Assembly: GCA_016780695.1 (NCBI GenBank)
Contig: JADHLK010000065.1
Coordinates: 1 to 7,161 of the forward strand
Reading direction: 5' to 3'
Length of the DNA stretch: 7,161 nucleotides
Source: Alphaproteobacteria bacterium
Lineage (GTDB): Bacteria; Pseudomonadota; Alphaproteobacteria; Puniceispirillales; Puniceispirillaceae
Position 1 is the first letter of the stretch, and each line of letters begins with the position of its first letter. Shown here piece by piece: positions 1-6,165 of this stretch. The translations under genes and the position numbers were made by a program. Under the pieces are notes generated by a model that was given only the letters and a program-made list of their open reading frames with translations, was not told the origin of the DNA and ran no database searches.

Positions 1-513
1 CTCAATCTGTGCGCCATCCTTTATCACCTGCCCGCCGGCATCGGTGCGAACCACCATCATCGCCTTGCGCCCGCAATGGCAGATTGTCCTGATCTCGCGC
101 AGATTGTCAGACAGCGCCAGCAGCGCGGCTGAGCCGGGGAAAAGCTGGCCTTGAAAATCGGTCCGCAGCCCATAGCACAAAACCGGTATATCCAGATCAT
201 CGGCCACCCGTGCCAGCTGCCAGACCTGGGCTTCAGTCAGGAATTGCGCCTCATCTACCAGCACACAATGATGGGCGCGCCCGGCTACCGCCTCTTTGAT
301 CTCAGACCAGAGATCGGTCGCCGCCTCAAAACAGGCCGCCTCAGCAGACAGGCCAATGCGCGAGGTTATCTGGCCTACCCCGGCCCGGTCATCCAGCCGG
401 GCAGTATAAAGGAGGGTTTCCATGCCGCGCTCGCGGTAATTCCAGCTGGCTTGCAGCAGCACCGTGGACTTGCCGGCATTCATCGCCGAATAACAAAAAT
501 ACAGTTTCGCCAT
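1..513 (-). CDS. tdk: Thymidine kinase, type II (EC 2.7.1.21), C-terminus beyond window
   Basis: Phosphorylates thymidine (and deoxyuridine) to dTMP with ATP in the cytoplasm, as part of pyrimidine salvage. Reading the minus strand from the ATG at 513 gives 171 codons without a stop up to the window edge. The start MAKLYFCYSAMNAGKST carries the P-loop (residues 9-17). VDEAQFL (86-92) contains the expected catalytic base E88. LDIPVLCYGLRTDF (107-120) is the conserved block before the lasso region. CHC at 145-147 provides the first zinc cysteines. The second zinc pair and the thymidine-binding lasso end, about 20-30 residues, should lie to the left of position 1. The collinear match to E. coli Tdk is strong. 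The start fits the family N-terminus, with a modest purine-rich AGGG just upstream. The gene is divergent from upp across a 127-bp gap. Family assignment is nearly certain; intactness of the missing end cannot be judged. Confidence 0.96.
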   Translation of the reverse strand, partial: MAKLYFCYSAMNAGKSTVLLQASWNYRERGMETLLYTARLDDRAGVGQITSRIGLSAEAACFEAATDLWSEIKEAVAGRAHHCVLVDEAQFLTEAQVWQLARVADDLDIPVLCYGLRTDFQGQLFPGSAALLALSDNLREIRTICHCGRKAMMVVRTDAGGQVIKDGAQIE

Positions 514-640
514 ACCCTGCCCATTGCCTCTCGCACTCACCCGTAACCGGCTTTATCAAACCATATCTGAATTGCAAAATCAAAGCTGGCGATGCTAGGC
601 TGGGCAAGCAGTCACCACCGCACGGGAAAAGGGCCAGCCC
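514..640. promoter_or_regulatory. Divergent tdk-upp intergenic region
   Basis: This 127-bp gap separates the starts of tdk (minus) and upp (plus), so it must hold promoters for both unless either is read from further away. I see no confident -35/-10 pair. TTGCAA at 572-577 lies 15 bp before TGCTAG (593-598), a poor match. The decamer GATGCTAGGC (591-600) recurs exactly in the intergenic region before the oxygenase gene. The upp Shine-Dalgarno is AAAAGGG (627-633), 7 bp before its ATG. Confidence 0.4.
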
Positions 641-1267
641 ATGTCATCACTTCACCTTGTCACCCATCCGCTGATCGATCACAAAATGGCGATTTTGCGC
701 GCCGTTGATACGCCCAGCCCGCAATTCCGCCAGACCCTGCGTGAGATGAGCTGGCTGCTGGGCTTTGCCGGAATGGCGCATCTGAAAACCCGGCCGGTGA
801 GCCTGACCACCCCGCTGGAACAGATGCAAGCCCGCCAGCTGACCGACCCGGCCCCGTGTCTGGTCTCTATTCTGCGTGCTGGCAATGGGCTGGTTCAGGG
901 CTTGCTGGAGCTGCTGCCTGAGGCATCTGTCGGGCATCTGGGCATGGCCCGTGATCATGACAGTCTTGAGCCGGTGGACTATTACAGCAACCTGCCAGCC
1001 GATATATCTGAGCGTCAGGTTATTCTGGCTGATCCGATGCTGGCAACTGGCGGGTCTGCGGTGGCGGCGGCTGACAGGCTGCGTGCGGCGGGGGTGAGCG
1101 ATTGCGTCTTTATCTGCCTTTTGGCGGCCCCGGAGGGGGTGGCCCGTTTTGAAGCAGCGCATCCCGATATTCCGATCATCACCGGCGCGCTGGACAGGCA
1201 GCTGAATGATCAGGGCTATATCCTGCCAGGGCTGGGCGATGCCGGTGACCGGATTTACGCGACCTGA
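641..1267 (+). CDS. upp: Uracil phosphoribosyltransferase (EC 2.4.2.9)
   Basis: Converts uracil plus PRPP to UMP and pyrophosphate, the one-step uracil salvage reaction in the cytoplasm. The 208-residue length equals that of E. coli Upp, and the match runs end to end. HPLIDHK (9-15) is the usual N-terminal block. SILRAGNGLVQG (76-87) is the first PRPP-loop region. ILADPMLATGGSA (128-140) is the PRPP-binding signature. LAAPEGVARFEAAHPD (161-176) is the family core, and GYILPGLGDAGD (192-203) is the uracil-binding C-terminus. The start is fixed by the family N-terminus and by AAAAGGG 7 bp upstream. It is divergent from tdk and convergent with the MFS gene, whose stop lies only 15 bp away. The sequence ends at ...RIYAT, one or two residues shorter than E. 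coli. No key residue appears to be missing. Confidence 0.97.
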   Translation: MSSLHLVTHPLIDHKMAILRAVDTPSPQFRQTLREMSWLLGFAGMAHLKTRPVSLTTPLEQMQARQLTDPAPCLVSILRAGNGLVQGLLELLPEASVGHLGMARDHDSLEPVDYYSNLPADISERQVILADPMLATGGSAVAAADRLRAAGVSDCVFICLLAAPEGVARFEAAHPDIPIITGALDRQLNDQGYILPGLGDAGDRIYAT

Positions 1268-1282
1268 TCGGGAAGCATCTTG

Positions 1283-2437
1283 TCAGTCATCTGCCAGCCC
1301 ACTATTCAGCGTCTTGCACAAAAACAGGCTGACTCCGATCAGCGGCAGGGCAATGGCAAAGGACAGGCGCAGGCTGACCGCCTCAGCTATCAGCCCGAGC
1401 AGCGGCGGGCCCAGCAAAAACACCAGAAAGGCTGTCTGGGTGAGGGCGGCTACATTGACCGCGGCCGGCCTGTCAGTGCGGCGGGCCGCAGCTGAGACGG
1501 CCAGCGGAAACAGCACGGCATTGCCCATCCCCATCACTGCAAAACCGGCCAGCGCCATTAGCGGATGCGCCGCCACGCTGACCGCGACCGCCCCGACAAA
1601 CAGGGCAAGCAGGCTGAGCCGGGCAATTTTTTCCGGCCCGTGTCGCTCTACCACCGGGTCAGCAAAATAGCGCAGCAGAAATTGCCCCAGCGCGCCCACT
1701 GCCAGCGCCAGCCCATTGACCAGCGGCGGGGTGGTAAACATATCGCGCATGAAAATCACTGACCAATCTATACCCGCCCCTTCCAGCAGCATCGCTGGCA
1801 GGGTAACCAGAACCAGCAGCAGAATCGGCCAGGTTGGCCGCACCAGCTTTTGCATCGGCTGGCTGTCTTGCGGGCGCGGCGGGGCAGGCTGATAATCGGC
1901 CAAAAGCAGAAAAAAGCCGAGGCTGGCAGGCAGCAGAACCATCAGAAAATGCAGCCAAACCGCAAGCTGTATCTGCGCCAGCCCGGCCCCGACAATGCCA
2001 GCGGCAAAAAAGCCCAGCGACCAGAAAGCATGACCACGATTCATAATCCGCCGACCCAGCATCTGCTCAACCCGGTCTGCCTCCAGATTAATCACAATCT
2101 CTGCCAAACCAATGGCCAGCCCGGCCAGAAACAGCGCGGCGGCAAACCACAGCGGATGCCCGGCCAAGGCTGCCAGAAAAAAAGCCAGCCCGATAATGGC
2201 AACCGCCCACGGCATCAGGCTTTTGAACCCGACGCGGGCAAGGGCCAGACTGGAAAAAAGCAGCGAGACCTGCAGGCCCAGCGCAATTGCGGCAAGGCAC
2301 AGACCCAGTATCGCCGGGCTAATCCCAAGGGCCAGCTGCAGATCGCCCAGCCGCGGAAACAGGGTGCCGATGGCAAAAGAATACAGCCCGAAGCTGATAA
2401 AAATAACCTGCTGGGCGGGCAGTTTCGGCAAATTCAT
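1283..2437 (-). CDS. MFS transporter, YbjJ-like family, substrate unknown
   Basis: A major facilitator superfamily carrier of 384 residues in the inner membrane, with about 12 hydrophobic segments. The alignment to E. coli YbjJ is visible by eye: AEIVINLEADRVEQ (112-125) and HAFWSLG (135-141) match AEVAINVEG... and HGFYSLG. The second half holds GAGIDW, then MGNAVLFPLAVSAA, and then a TAFLVFLLGPPLLGLI block typical of that family. The usual loop 2-3 MFS motif is degenerate (ALARVGFKSL, 64-73). The ATG at 2437 (MNLPKLP) puts the first helix close to the N-terminus. An open frame continues 117 codons upstream through a repeat-rich intergenic region, but that extension is Arg/Pro/Gly-rich and unlike any transporter N-terminus. 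GAGGA lies about 10 bp before the ATG. It is convergent with upp (15 bp) and divergent from the aminotransferase. The substrate cannot be read from the sequence; a pyrimidine-related compound is suggested only by the neighbours. Confidence 0.88.
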   Translation of the reverse strand: MNLPKLPAQQVIFISFGLYSFAIGTLFPRLGDLQLALGISPAILGLCLAAIALGLQVSLLFSSLALARVGFKSLMPWAVAIIGLAFFLAALAGHPLWFAAALFLAGLAIGLAEIVINLEADRVEQMLGRRIMNRGHAFWSLGFFAAGIVGAGLAQIQLAVWLHFLMVLLPASLGFFLLLADYQPAPPRPQDSQPMQKLVRPTWPILLLVLVTLPAMLLEGAGIDWSVIFMRDMFTTPPLVNGLALAVGALGQFLLRYFADPVVERHGPEKIARLSLLALFVGAVAVSVAAHPLMALAGFAVMGMGNAVLFPLAVSAAARRTDRPAAVNVAALTQTAFLVFLLGPPLLGLIAEAVSLRLSFAIALPLIGVSLFLCKTLNSGLADD

Positions 2438-2495
2438 TCTGGTTTTTTCCTCGCACGGGCTATAGCGGGCGGCGGGATCACCAAAAGCACAGTCC

Positions 2496-2515
2496 GCCAG
2501 CCCCTTTATGCTGGC
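2496..2515. promoter_or_regulatory. Operator-like inverted repeat upstream of the MFS gene
   Basis: The perfect 6-bp arms GCCAGC (2496-2501) and GCTGGC (2510-2515) flank an 8-bp AT-containing centre. The dyad lies about 60-80 bp upstream of the MFS start and just upstream of the weak promoter proposed there, so it could bind a dimeric regulator. GCCAGC-type hexamers are common in this DNA, so chance is a serious alternative. Confidence 0.3.
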
Positions 2516-2558
2516 CCGCACTGAGCCTGTCCAGCCATTTGCGCTGTTCTGGTTGCTT

Positions 2559-2628
2559 CCCCTTGGCCGGATCCCCTTGGCCGGTTCCCTTTGGCCGGAT
2601 CCCCTTGGCGGGTCTCTCTTGGCGGGAT
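2559..2628. repeat. 14-bp tandem repeat, five copies
   Basis: Five contiguous 14-bp units run without spacers. They are CCCCTTGGCCGGAT (2559-2572), CCCCTTGGCCGGTT (2573-2586), CCCTTTGGCCGGAT (2587-2600), CCCCTTGGCGGGTC (2601-2614) and TCTCTTGGCGGGAT (2615-2628). Divergence rises toward the right, and decayed partial units can be traced on both sides (2545-2558 and 2629-2642, which share only the TTGG/TGG core). The period is not a multiple of three, so the repeat is not shaped by coding. It lies between two divergent genes, about 120-190 bp from either start. It could be a regulator-binding array, a slippage-prone variable tract, or a neutral minisatellite. Confidence 0.9.
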
Positions 2629-2766
2629 GTTGTTTGGCGCGCAAGGCATCTTGCATCTGCCTGCCAGTTGATCTTATCATCTTCTCCTGACTGGTCGGTT
2701 TATTGCCTTGGACGGGATCAGCCAGAAAATAGCGGTTTTCAGCAAGGCAGAGCAGGAGGGCCAGCC

Positions 2767-4080
2767 ATGCCGTTTGATGTGAATTCACTGGAAAATCACT
2801 GGATGCCCTTTTCCGGCAATCGCGATTTTAAGGCCAATCCAAGATTGGTGGTGAAATCAGAAGGCATTTATTGCTGGGATCACAAGGGCGGGCAGCTTAT
2901 AGATGGCTCCTCTGGCCTGTTTTGCAGCCCGGCAGGCCATGGGCGGCCAGAAATAGCTGAGGCGGTCTATCGCCAGATGCAGGAAAATGATTATATCCCG
3001 CATTTTCAGCTGGGCCATCCAGGTGCGTTTGAGCTGGCCCAGCGCGTATCCCGCCTGTTGCCGGAGCAGATGAACCATGTGTTTTTTACCAATTCCGGGT
3101 CGGAATCGGTAGATACGGCGCTGAAAATTATCATGGCCTATCACCGGGCTATCGGCCAGTCACAGCGCCTGCGCTTTGTCAGCCGCGAGCGGGCCTATCA
3201 CGGGGTCAATCTGGGCGGTATTTCGCTGGGCGGCATGGTGCGCAACCGCGAGAGCTTTCCGGTCACCCTGCCAGGCATCGTTACCATGCGTCACACGCAA
3301 ACCCCGGAACAGGCTTTTGCCCGCGGTCAGCCTGCCACGGGTGCCGAGCTGGCAGAGGATCTGGCCCGCTTTTGTGAGACTTATGGCGGTTCCACCATCG
3401 CGGCCGTTTTTGTAGAGCCTATCGCCGGGTCAACCGGCACGCTGGTTCCGCCTGTCGGCTATCTGCAGCGCTTGCGTGAGATTTGTGATGAGCATGGAAT
3501 TTTGCTGGTTTTTGATGAGGTGATTACCGGCTTTGGCCGCACCGGCAAGCCCTTTGCAGCAGAGAGTTTTGGCGTAACCCCGGATATTATCACGATGGCC
3601 AAGGCGCTGACCAACGGGGCCATTCCTATGGGGGCGGTGGGCGTAAAGGATGAGATTTATCAGGCAGTTACAGAAGCAGCGCCGGAAAATTCCATTGAAT
3701 TTTTCCATGGCTATACCTATTCGGCGCATCCGGCCGCCTGTGCAGCTGGTATCGCCACGCTGAAAATCTATGAAACCGAGGGGCTGTTTGAACGGGCTGC
3801 CAGCCTGTCTGATTATTTCCTCGATGCGATCTGGTCGCTCAAGGATCATCCGCTGGTTGTTGACCTGCGCGGCTATGGCATGATGGCCGGGGTAGAGCTG
3901 GTCTCTGACGGGGTGCCCGGCCGGCGTGGCACGCGTTTTCAAAAAGACGCTTTCTGGAACGGGCTGCATATTAAATTTACCGGTGATAACGGGATTGTGG
4001 CTCCGGCCTTTATTGCTGAGCGCACCCATATTGACGAGATTATTGATAAGTTCCGCAAGACGCTGGATGCCCATTTATAA
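2767..4080 (+). CDS. Class III omega-aminotransferase, probable beta-alanine--pyruvate aminotransferase (EC 2.6.1.18)
   Basis: A PLP-dependent transaminase that likely moves the amino group of beta-alanine or a related omega-amino acid (such as 3-aminoisobutyrate) to pyruvate, giving malonate semialdehyde or its methyl analogue plus alanine. The 437 residues are normal for the family. Visible landmarks are HWMPF (11-15), TNSGSES (108-114, phosphate contact), AYHG (143-146), VFVEPIAGSTG (213-223), FDEVITGFGRTG (249-260, with D250 contacting the PLP nitrogen), MAKALTNGAIPMGAV (277-291) with the Schiff-base lysine K279, and HGYTYSAHP (314-322). The whole protein follows the Pseudomonas putida omega-amino acid:pyruvate aminotransferase. 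AGGAGG at 2754-2759 sits 7 bp before the chosen ATG. The upstream open frame extending toward 2539 is repeat-derived and not homologous. Taurine:pyruvate or other omega-transaminase activity is possible; exact substrate specificity cannot be fixed by eye. Confidence 0.9.
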   Translation: MPFDVNSLENHWMPFSGNRDFKANPRLVVKSEGIYCWDHKGGQLIDGSSGLFCSPAGHGRPEIAEAVYRQMQENDYIPHFQLGHPGAFELAQRVSRLLPEQMNHVFFTNSGSESVDTALKIIMAYHRAIGQSQRLRFVSRERAYHGVNLGGISLGGMVRNRESFPVTLPGIVTMRHTQTPEQAFARGQPATGAELAEDLARFCETYGGSTIAAVFVEPIAGSTGTLVPPVGYLQRLREICDEHGILLVFDEVITGFGRTGKPFAAESFGVTPDIITMAKALTNGAIPMGAVGVKDEIYQAVTEAAPENSIEFFHGYTYSAHPAACAAGIATLKIYETEGLFERAASLSDYFLDAIWSLKDHPLVVDLRGYGMMAGVELVSDGVPGRRGTRFQKDAFWNGLHIKFTGDNGIVAPAFIAERTHIDEIIDKFRKTLDAHL

Positions 4081-4096
4081 GGCAGCATTTTTTTTT
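4062..4096 (+). terminator. Possible weak rho-independent terminator after the aminotransferase
   Basis: A run of nine T residues (4088-4096) begins 8 bp after the stop codon. Just before it, GCC (4069-4071) can pair with GGC (4081-4083), and GCT (4062-4064) with AGC (4084-4086), leaving a 4-nt bulge and a 9-nt loop. This would be a short, imperfect stem overlapping the end of the gene. The T tract is striking in otherwise mixed-composition DNA. The stem is too weak to be sure, and the tract may instead be an upstream element of the next promoter. Confidence 0.35.
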
Positions 4097-4219
4097 AAGT
4101 TGGTTAATTAGTTAAAGATGCTAGGCGAGGCCAGCCGAATCATGCTAGCGTTTTGATCTTGGAGAGGGCTTGGTCTTTGCGGGCCAGGATTAAGTTAAAG
4201 CGGGCAGGGCAGGGTCATC
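4097..4219 (+). promoter_or_regulatory. Upstream region of the oxygenase-ABC transporter operon
   Basis: This gap separates the aminotransferase from the oxygenase and is AT-rich at its left end. It contains GATGCTAGGC (4117-4126), identical to a decamer in the tdk-upp gap, and a related ATGCTAGCG (4142-4150) about 25 bp further on. A promoter is expected here if the T tract ends the upstream transcript, but I cannot place a convincing -35/-10 pair. AGGG (4211-4214), 5 bp before the ATG at 4220, is the probable ribosome binding site. Confidence 0.35.
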
Positions 4220-5056
4220 ATGAAGGTGTCACAGGTGAGCTATCTGGCAGCGGATGCGGATGCGCAAATTGTTCATTCCCTGCGCGAAACTGGCTTTGCC
4301 GTGCTGACAGACCATCCGATAAGCCCGGCCCGGATTACCGAAATCTATCAAGCCTGGGGCGATTTTTTTGCCAGTTCTGAAAAACATGACTTCTTGCGTG
4401 ATCCAGAAAAGCAGGATGGCTATTTCCCGTTTCGTTCAGAAAATGCCAAGGGGGCCCAGGCCAAGGATCTAAAGGAATTTTTCCATATCTATCCTTGGGG
4501 CCGGGTGCCGGATAAGCTGGCTGCGATTACCCGCCAGCTCTATGCTGATCTGGAAGCGCTGGGGGTTGCGATGCTGGGCTGGCTGGATGCCCACAGCCCG
4601 GATGAGGTGCGCCGCCAGTTCCGCCAGCCGCTGGGCCAGATGATGCAGGACAGCCAGCAAAGCCTGCTGCGGATTATCCATTATCCGCCGGTGGCCGAGG
4701 GCACTGAGCCGGAAGCTATCCGGGCGGCGGCGCATGAAGACATTAATCTTATCACGCTGCTGCTGGCCGGCTCGCAGCCGGGCCTTCAGGCCCGCGACAA
4801 GCATGGCAGCTGGCATGATGTATCCTGTGATCCGGGCATGATCACGATCAATAATGGCGATATGCTGCAAATTGCCAGTGGCGGCTATTATCCGTCCACA
4901 CCGCACCGGGTTATCAATCCTGACCCGGAACAGAATGTCTCGCGCTATTCCATCCCGATGTTTTTGCATCCAAAGCCGGAGGTGATGCTGACTGAAGATA
5001 TGTCAGCAGATGCCTATCTACATGAACGGCTCGCGGAAATCGGTTTGAAACAGTGA
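4220..5056 (+). CDS. Isopenicillin N synthase-family Fe(II)/2-oxoglutarate oxygenase
   Basis: A 278-residue cytoplasmic non-haem iron oxygenase, probably using 2-oxoglutarate and O2 to hydroxylate or oxidise a small molecule. The N-terminal part (about 5-100) fits the DIOX_N region, with the typical RETGFAVLTDHPI (22-34). The double-stranded beta-helix core carries the iron triad in HED (H172, D174) and STPHRV (H229). The RYS motif (R242, S244) is the expected 2-oxoglutarate carboxylate clamp. LRIIHYPP (149-156) and GDMLQIASGGYYPSTPHRVINP (213-234) are family hallmarks. The family is broad: it includes thymine 7-hydroxylase, gibberellin oxidases, ethylene-forming enzyme and IPNS itself, so the substrate is not known. 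It ends 33 bp before the BMP binding protein gene, and the two are probably one operon. That makes the imported compound or a derivative the best candidate substrate. The presence of the clamp argues against an oxidase like IPNS that works without 2-oxoglutarate, though not decisively. Confidence 0.88.
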   Translation: MKVSQVSYLAADADAQIVHSLRETGFAVLTDHPISPARITEIYQAWGDFFASSEKHDFLRDPEKQDGYFPFRSENAKGAQAKDLKEFFHIYPWGRVPDKLAAITRQLYADLEALGVAMLGWLDAHSPDEVRRQFRQPLGQMMQDSQQSLLRIIHYPPVAEGTEPEAIRAAAHEDINLITLLLAGSQPGLQARDKHGSWHDVSCDPGMITINNGDMLQIASGGYYPSTPHRVINPDPEQNVSRYSIPMFLHPKPEVMLTEDMSADAYLHERLAEIGLKQ

Positions 5057-5078
5057 TGATACATACACCATGAAAAAG

Positions 5079-5084
5079 AGGAGG
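5079..5084 (+). promoter_or_regulatory. Strong Shine-Dalgarno of the binding protein gene
   Basis: A full AGGAGG lies 5 bp before the ATG at 5090, following an A-rich stretch. It is far better than the AGGG site of the oxygenase gene upstream. It fits the usual need for more binding protein than other components and settles the start, since the resulting N-terminus is a good signal peptide. Confidence 0.75.
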
Positions 5085-5089
5085 TTCTA

Positions 5090-6112
5090 ATGGTGCTAAA
5101 TAAGATGGTAGTAAAGACCGGGATAGCCGCGCTGATGCTGGCTGTCTCTGCTGGCTCAGCGTCAGCGTTCACAGCCTGTCAGGTGACTGATGTTGGCGGC
5201 ATTGATGATGCCAGCTTCAACCAGACAGCCTGGAAAGGCATTGAGGATTCAGTCAGTGCTTACGGGATCGATGGCCGTTATCTGGAATCAACAGCTGAGA
5301 CAGATTACGCGCCGAATTTGAATTCCATGGTCGATAACAAGTGCGATCTGATTATTTCGGTTGGCTTTTTGATGTGTGAGGCAGCCAAGAATGCGGCAGA
5401 TGCCAACCCGTCTGTCAAATTCTCAGCCCTCGATTGCGCGTTTGAGAATATGGACAATATTATCGGTCAGGTCTTTGCCACGAATGAGGGCGGCTTTCTG
5501 GCCGGCTATCTGGCCGCCGGGGTAACCGAGACTGGCGTGCTGGGCACTTTTGGCGGTATCAATATCCCGCCTGTGACCGCCTTTATGGACGGTTTTGTCT
5601 ATGGGGTGGAGCATTATAACAAGCAGAATGGCACCTCTGTTGAAGTGCTGGGCTGGAATGTCGATACAAGGGAAGGCCTGTTCACCGGCAATTTTGACTC
5701 GCTCGATGATGGCCGGGCCTTTGCCCAGAACCTGTATGATGAAGGGGCGGATATTGTGCTGCCAGTGGCCGGGCCGGTCGGTCTTGGCTCTGCCGCCCTG
5801 GCTGCTGAGCTGGGCCGTGACAAGCTGAAGATCATCGGTGTAGATGCAGACTTGACCCAGACTGACCCGGATCGTGCTGATGTCTATCTGACCTCTATTC
5901 TGAAGCGGATGGATGCCACGGTGATGCAGGTTATCAAGCAGACCATGGACGGCAAATATGCTGGCGGCACCTTTGTTGGCACGCTGGCCAATGGCGGTGT
6001 TGGTCTGGCCCCGCTGCACAGCTTTGATGCGGAGGTTCCGGCCAAGCTGAAGGCTGAGCTGAAAGCAGTGGAAGCCGGGGTGATAGACGGCTCTATCAAG
6101 ATTGGCGGCTAA
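5090..6112 (+). CDS. BMP-family periplasmic substrate-binding protein of an ABC importer (probable nucleoside binder)
   Basis: Captures a substrate in the periplasm and delivers it to the ABC transporter encoded just downstream. The 340 residues start with a Sec signal peptide: basic residues K5 and K9, a hydrophobic core at 11-21, and an AXA site SASA ending at A26. The mature part matches the BMP/PnrA fold: CQVTDVGGIDDASFNQTAWKG (30-50) is the first ligand-binding strand-loop, then CDLIISVGFLM (85-95), VFATNEGGFLAGYLAAG, a GGINIPPVTAFMDGF hinge-region block, ADIVLPVAGPVGLG and KIIGVDADLTQ. Characterised relatives (Treponema PnrA, Bacillus BmpA/NupN) bind nucleosides, and this is the best prediction. 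Many relatives are lipoproteins. Here C30 follows FTA, a poor lipobox, so a soluble periplasmic protein is more likely. The four cysteines (30, 85, 96, 116) could form disulfides. It is probably cotranscribed with the oxygenase upstream and the ATPase downstream. Confidence 0.93.
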   Translation: MVLNKMVVKTGIAALMLAVSAGSASAFTACQVTDVGGIDDASFNQTAWKGIEDSVSAYGIDGRYLESTAETDYAPNLNSMVDNKCDLIISVGFLMCEAAKNAADANPSVKFSALDCAFENMDNIIGQVFATNEGGFLAGYLAAGVTETGVLGTFGGINIPPVTAFMDGFVYGVEHYNKQNGTSVEVLGWNVDTREGLFTGNFDSLDDGRAFAQNLYDEGADIVLPVAGPVGLGSAALAAELGRDKLKIIGVDADLTQTDPDRADVYLTSILKRMDATVMQVIKQTMDGKYAGGTFVGTLANGGVGLAPLHSFDAEVPAKLKAELKAVEAGVIDGSIKIGG

Positions 6113-6133
6113 CAGCGCGCCTGACCAAAAAGA

Positions 6134-6165
6134 CAATGTTCCGGCCCCTGGCGGCCGGGACATTG
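6134..6165 (+). other. Strong RNA hairpin between binding protein and ATPase genes
   Basis: CAATGTTCCGGCC (6134-6146) pairs with GGCCGGGACATTG (6153-6165) around the 6-nt loop CCTGGC. This is a 13-bp stem with a single G-U wobble. It lies 21 bp after the binding protein stop. No U run follows directly (CCCACATTTTCC), so it is a poor classical terminator. By analogy with other binding-protein operons, it more likely protects the 3' end of the binding-protein mRNA or causes partial termination, keeping that protein in excess over the membrane complex. The structure is certain; its role is inferred. Confidence 0.85.

Larger units (their letters stand above)
2438..2766. promoter_or_regulatory. 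329-bp divergent intergenic region, MFS gene / aminotransferase gene
   Basis: No convincing gene is present. Open frames here exist because the tandem repeat has no stop codon in several frames. From left to right it holds a possible minus-strand promoter for the MFS gene: CTTTTG (read on the minus strand, 2482-2487) and TATAGC (2459-2464) with a 17-bp spacer, which is a weak match at the -35. Next come a dyad at 2496-2515, the 14-bp tandem repeats (2559-2628), two direct copies of GCAAGGCA (2641-2648 and 2742-2749) with an inverted TGCCTTG between them (2704-2710), and the aminotransferase Shine-Dalgarno AGGAGG (2754-2759). I see no clear plus-strand promoter. Confidence 0.5.

Noticed and set aside
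151..546. 131-codon plus-strand open frame across the tdk gene
   Set aside because: The minus strand encodes a complete match to thymidine kinase here, so this is a shadow.
1264..1342. CTGATCGG (1264-1271) and CCGATCAG (1335-1342) as a bidirectional terminator between upp and the MFS gene
   Set aside because: The 63-nt loop is far too long, one arm is inside the MFS coding region, and there is no T tract. An 8-bp match at this distance is likely chance.
2559..2628. CRISPR-like array
   Set aside because: The 14-bp units are directly abutting with no unique spacers, and no cas gene is nearby.
2508..2690. 60-codon plus-strand open frame in the divergent intergenic region
   Set aside because: It is made largely of translated tandem repeat, has no good ribosome binding site, and shows no recognisable protein features.
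2539..2766. N-terminal extension of the aminotransferase by 76 residues
   Set aside because: It also arises from the stop-free repeat. The ATG at 2767 has AGGAGG at the right distance and matches the family start.
2438..2788. N-terminal extension of the MFS protein by 117 residues on the minus strand
   Set aside because: The extension runs through the 14-bp tandem repeat, is rich in Arg, Pro, Gly and Gln, and has no family counterpart. The ATG at 2437 gives a normal YbjJ-like N-terminus.
3430..4074. 214-codon minus-strand open frame inside the aminotransferase
   Set aside because: It is antisense to a strongly supported gene and has no recognisable protein features.
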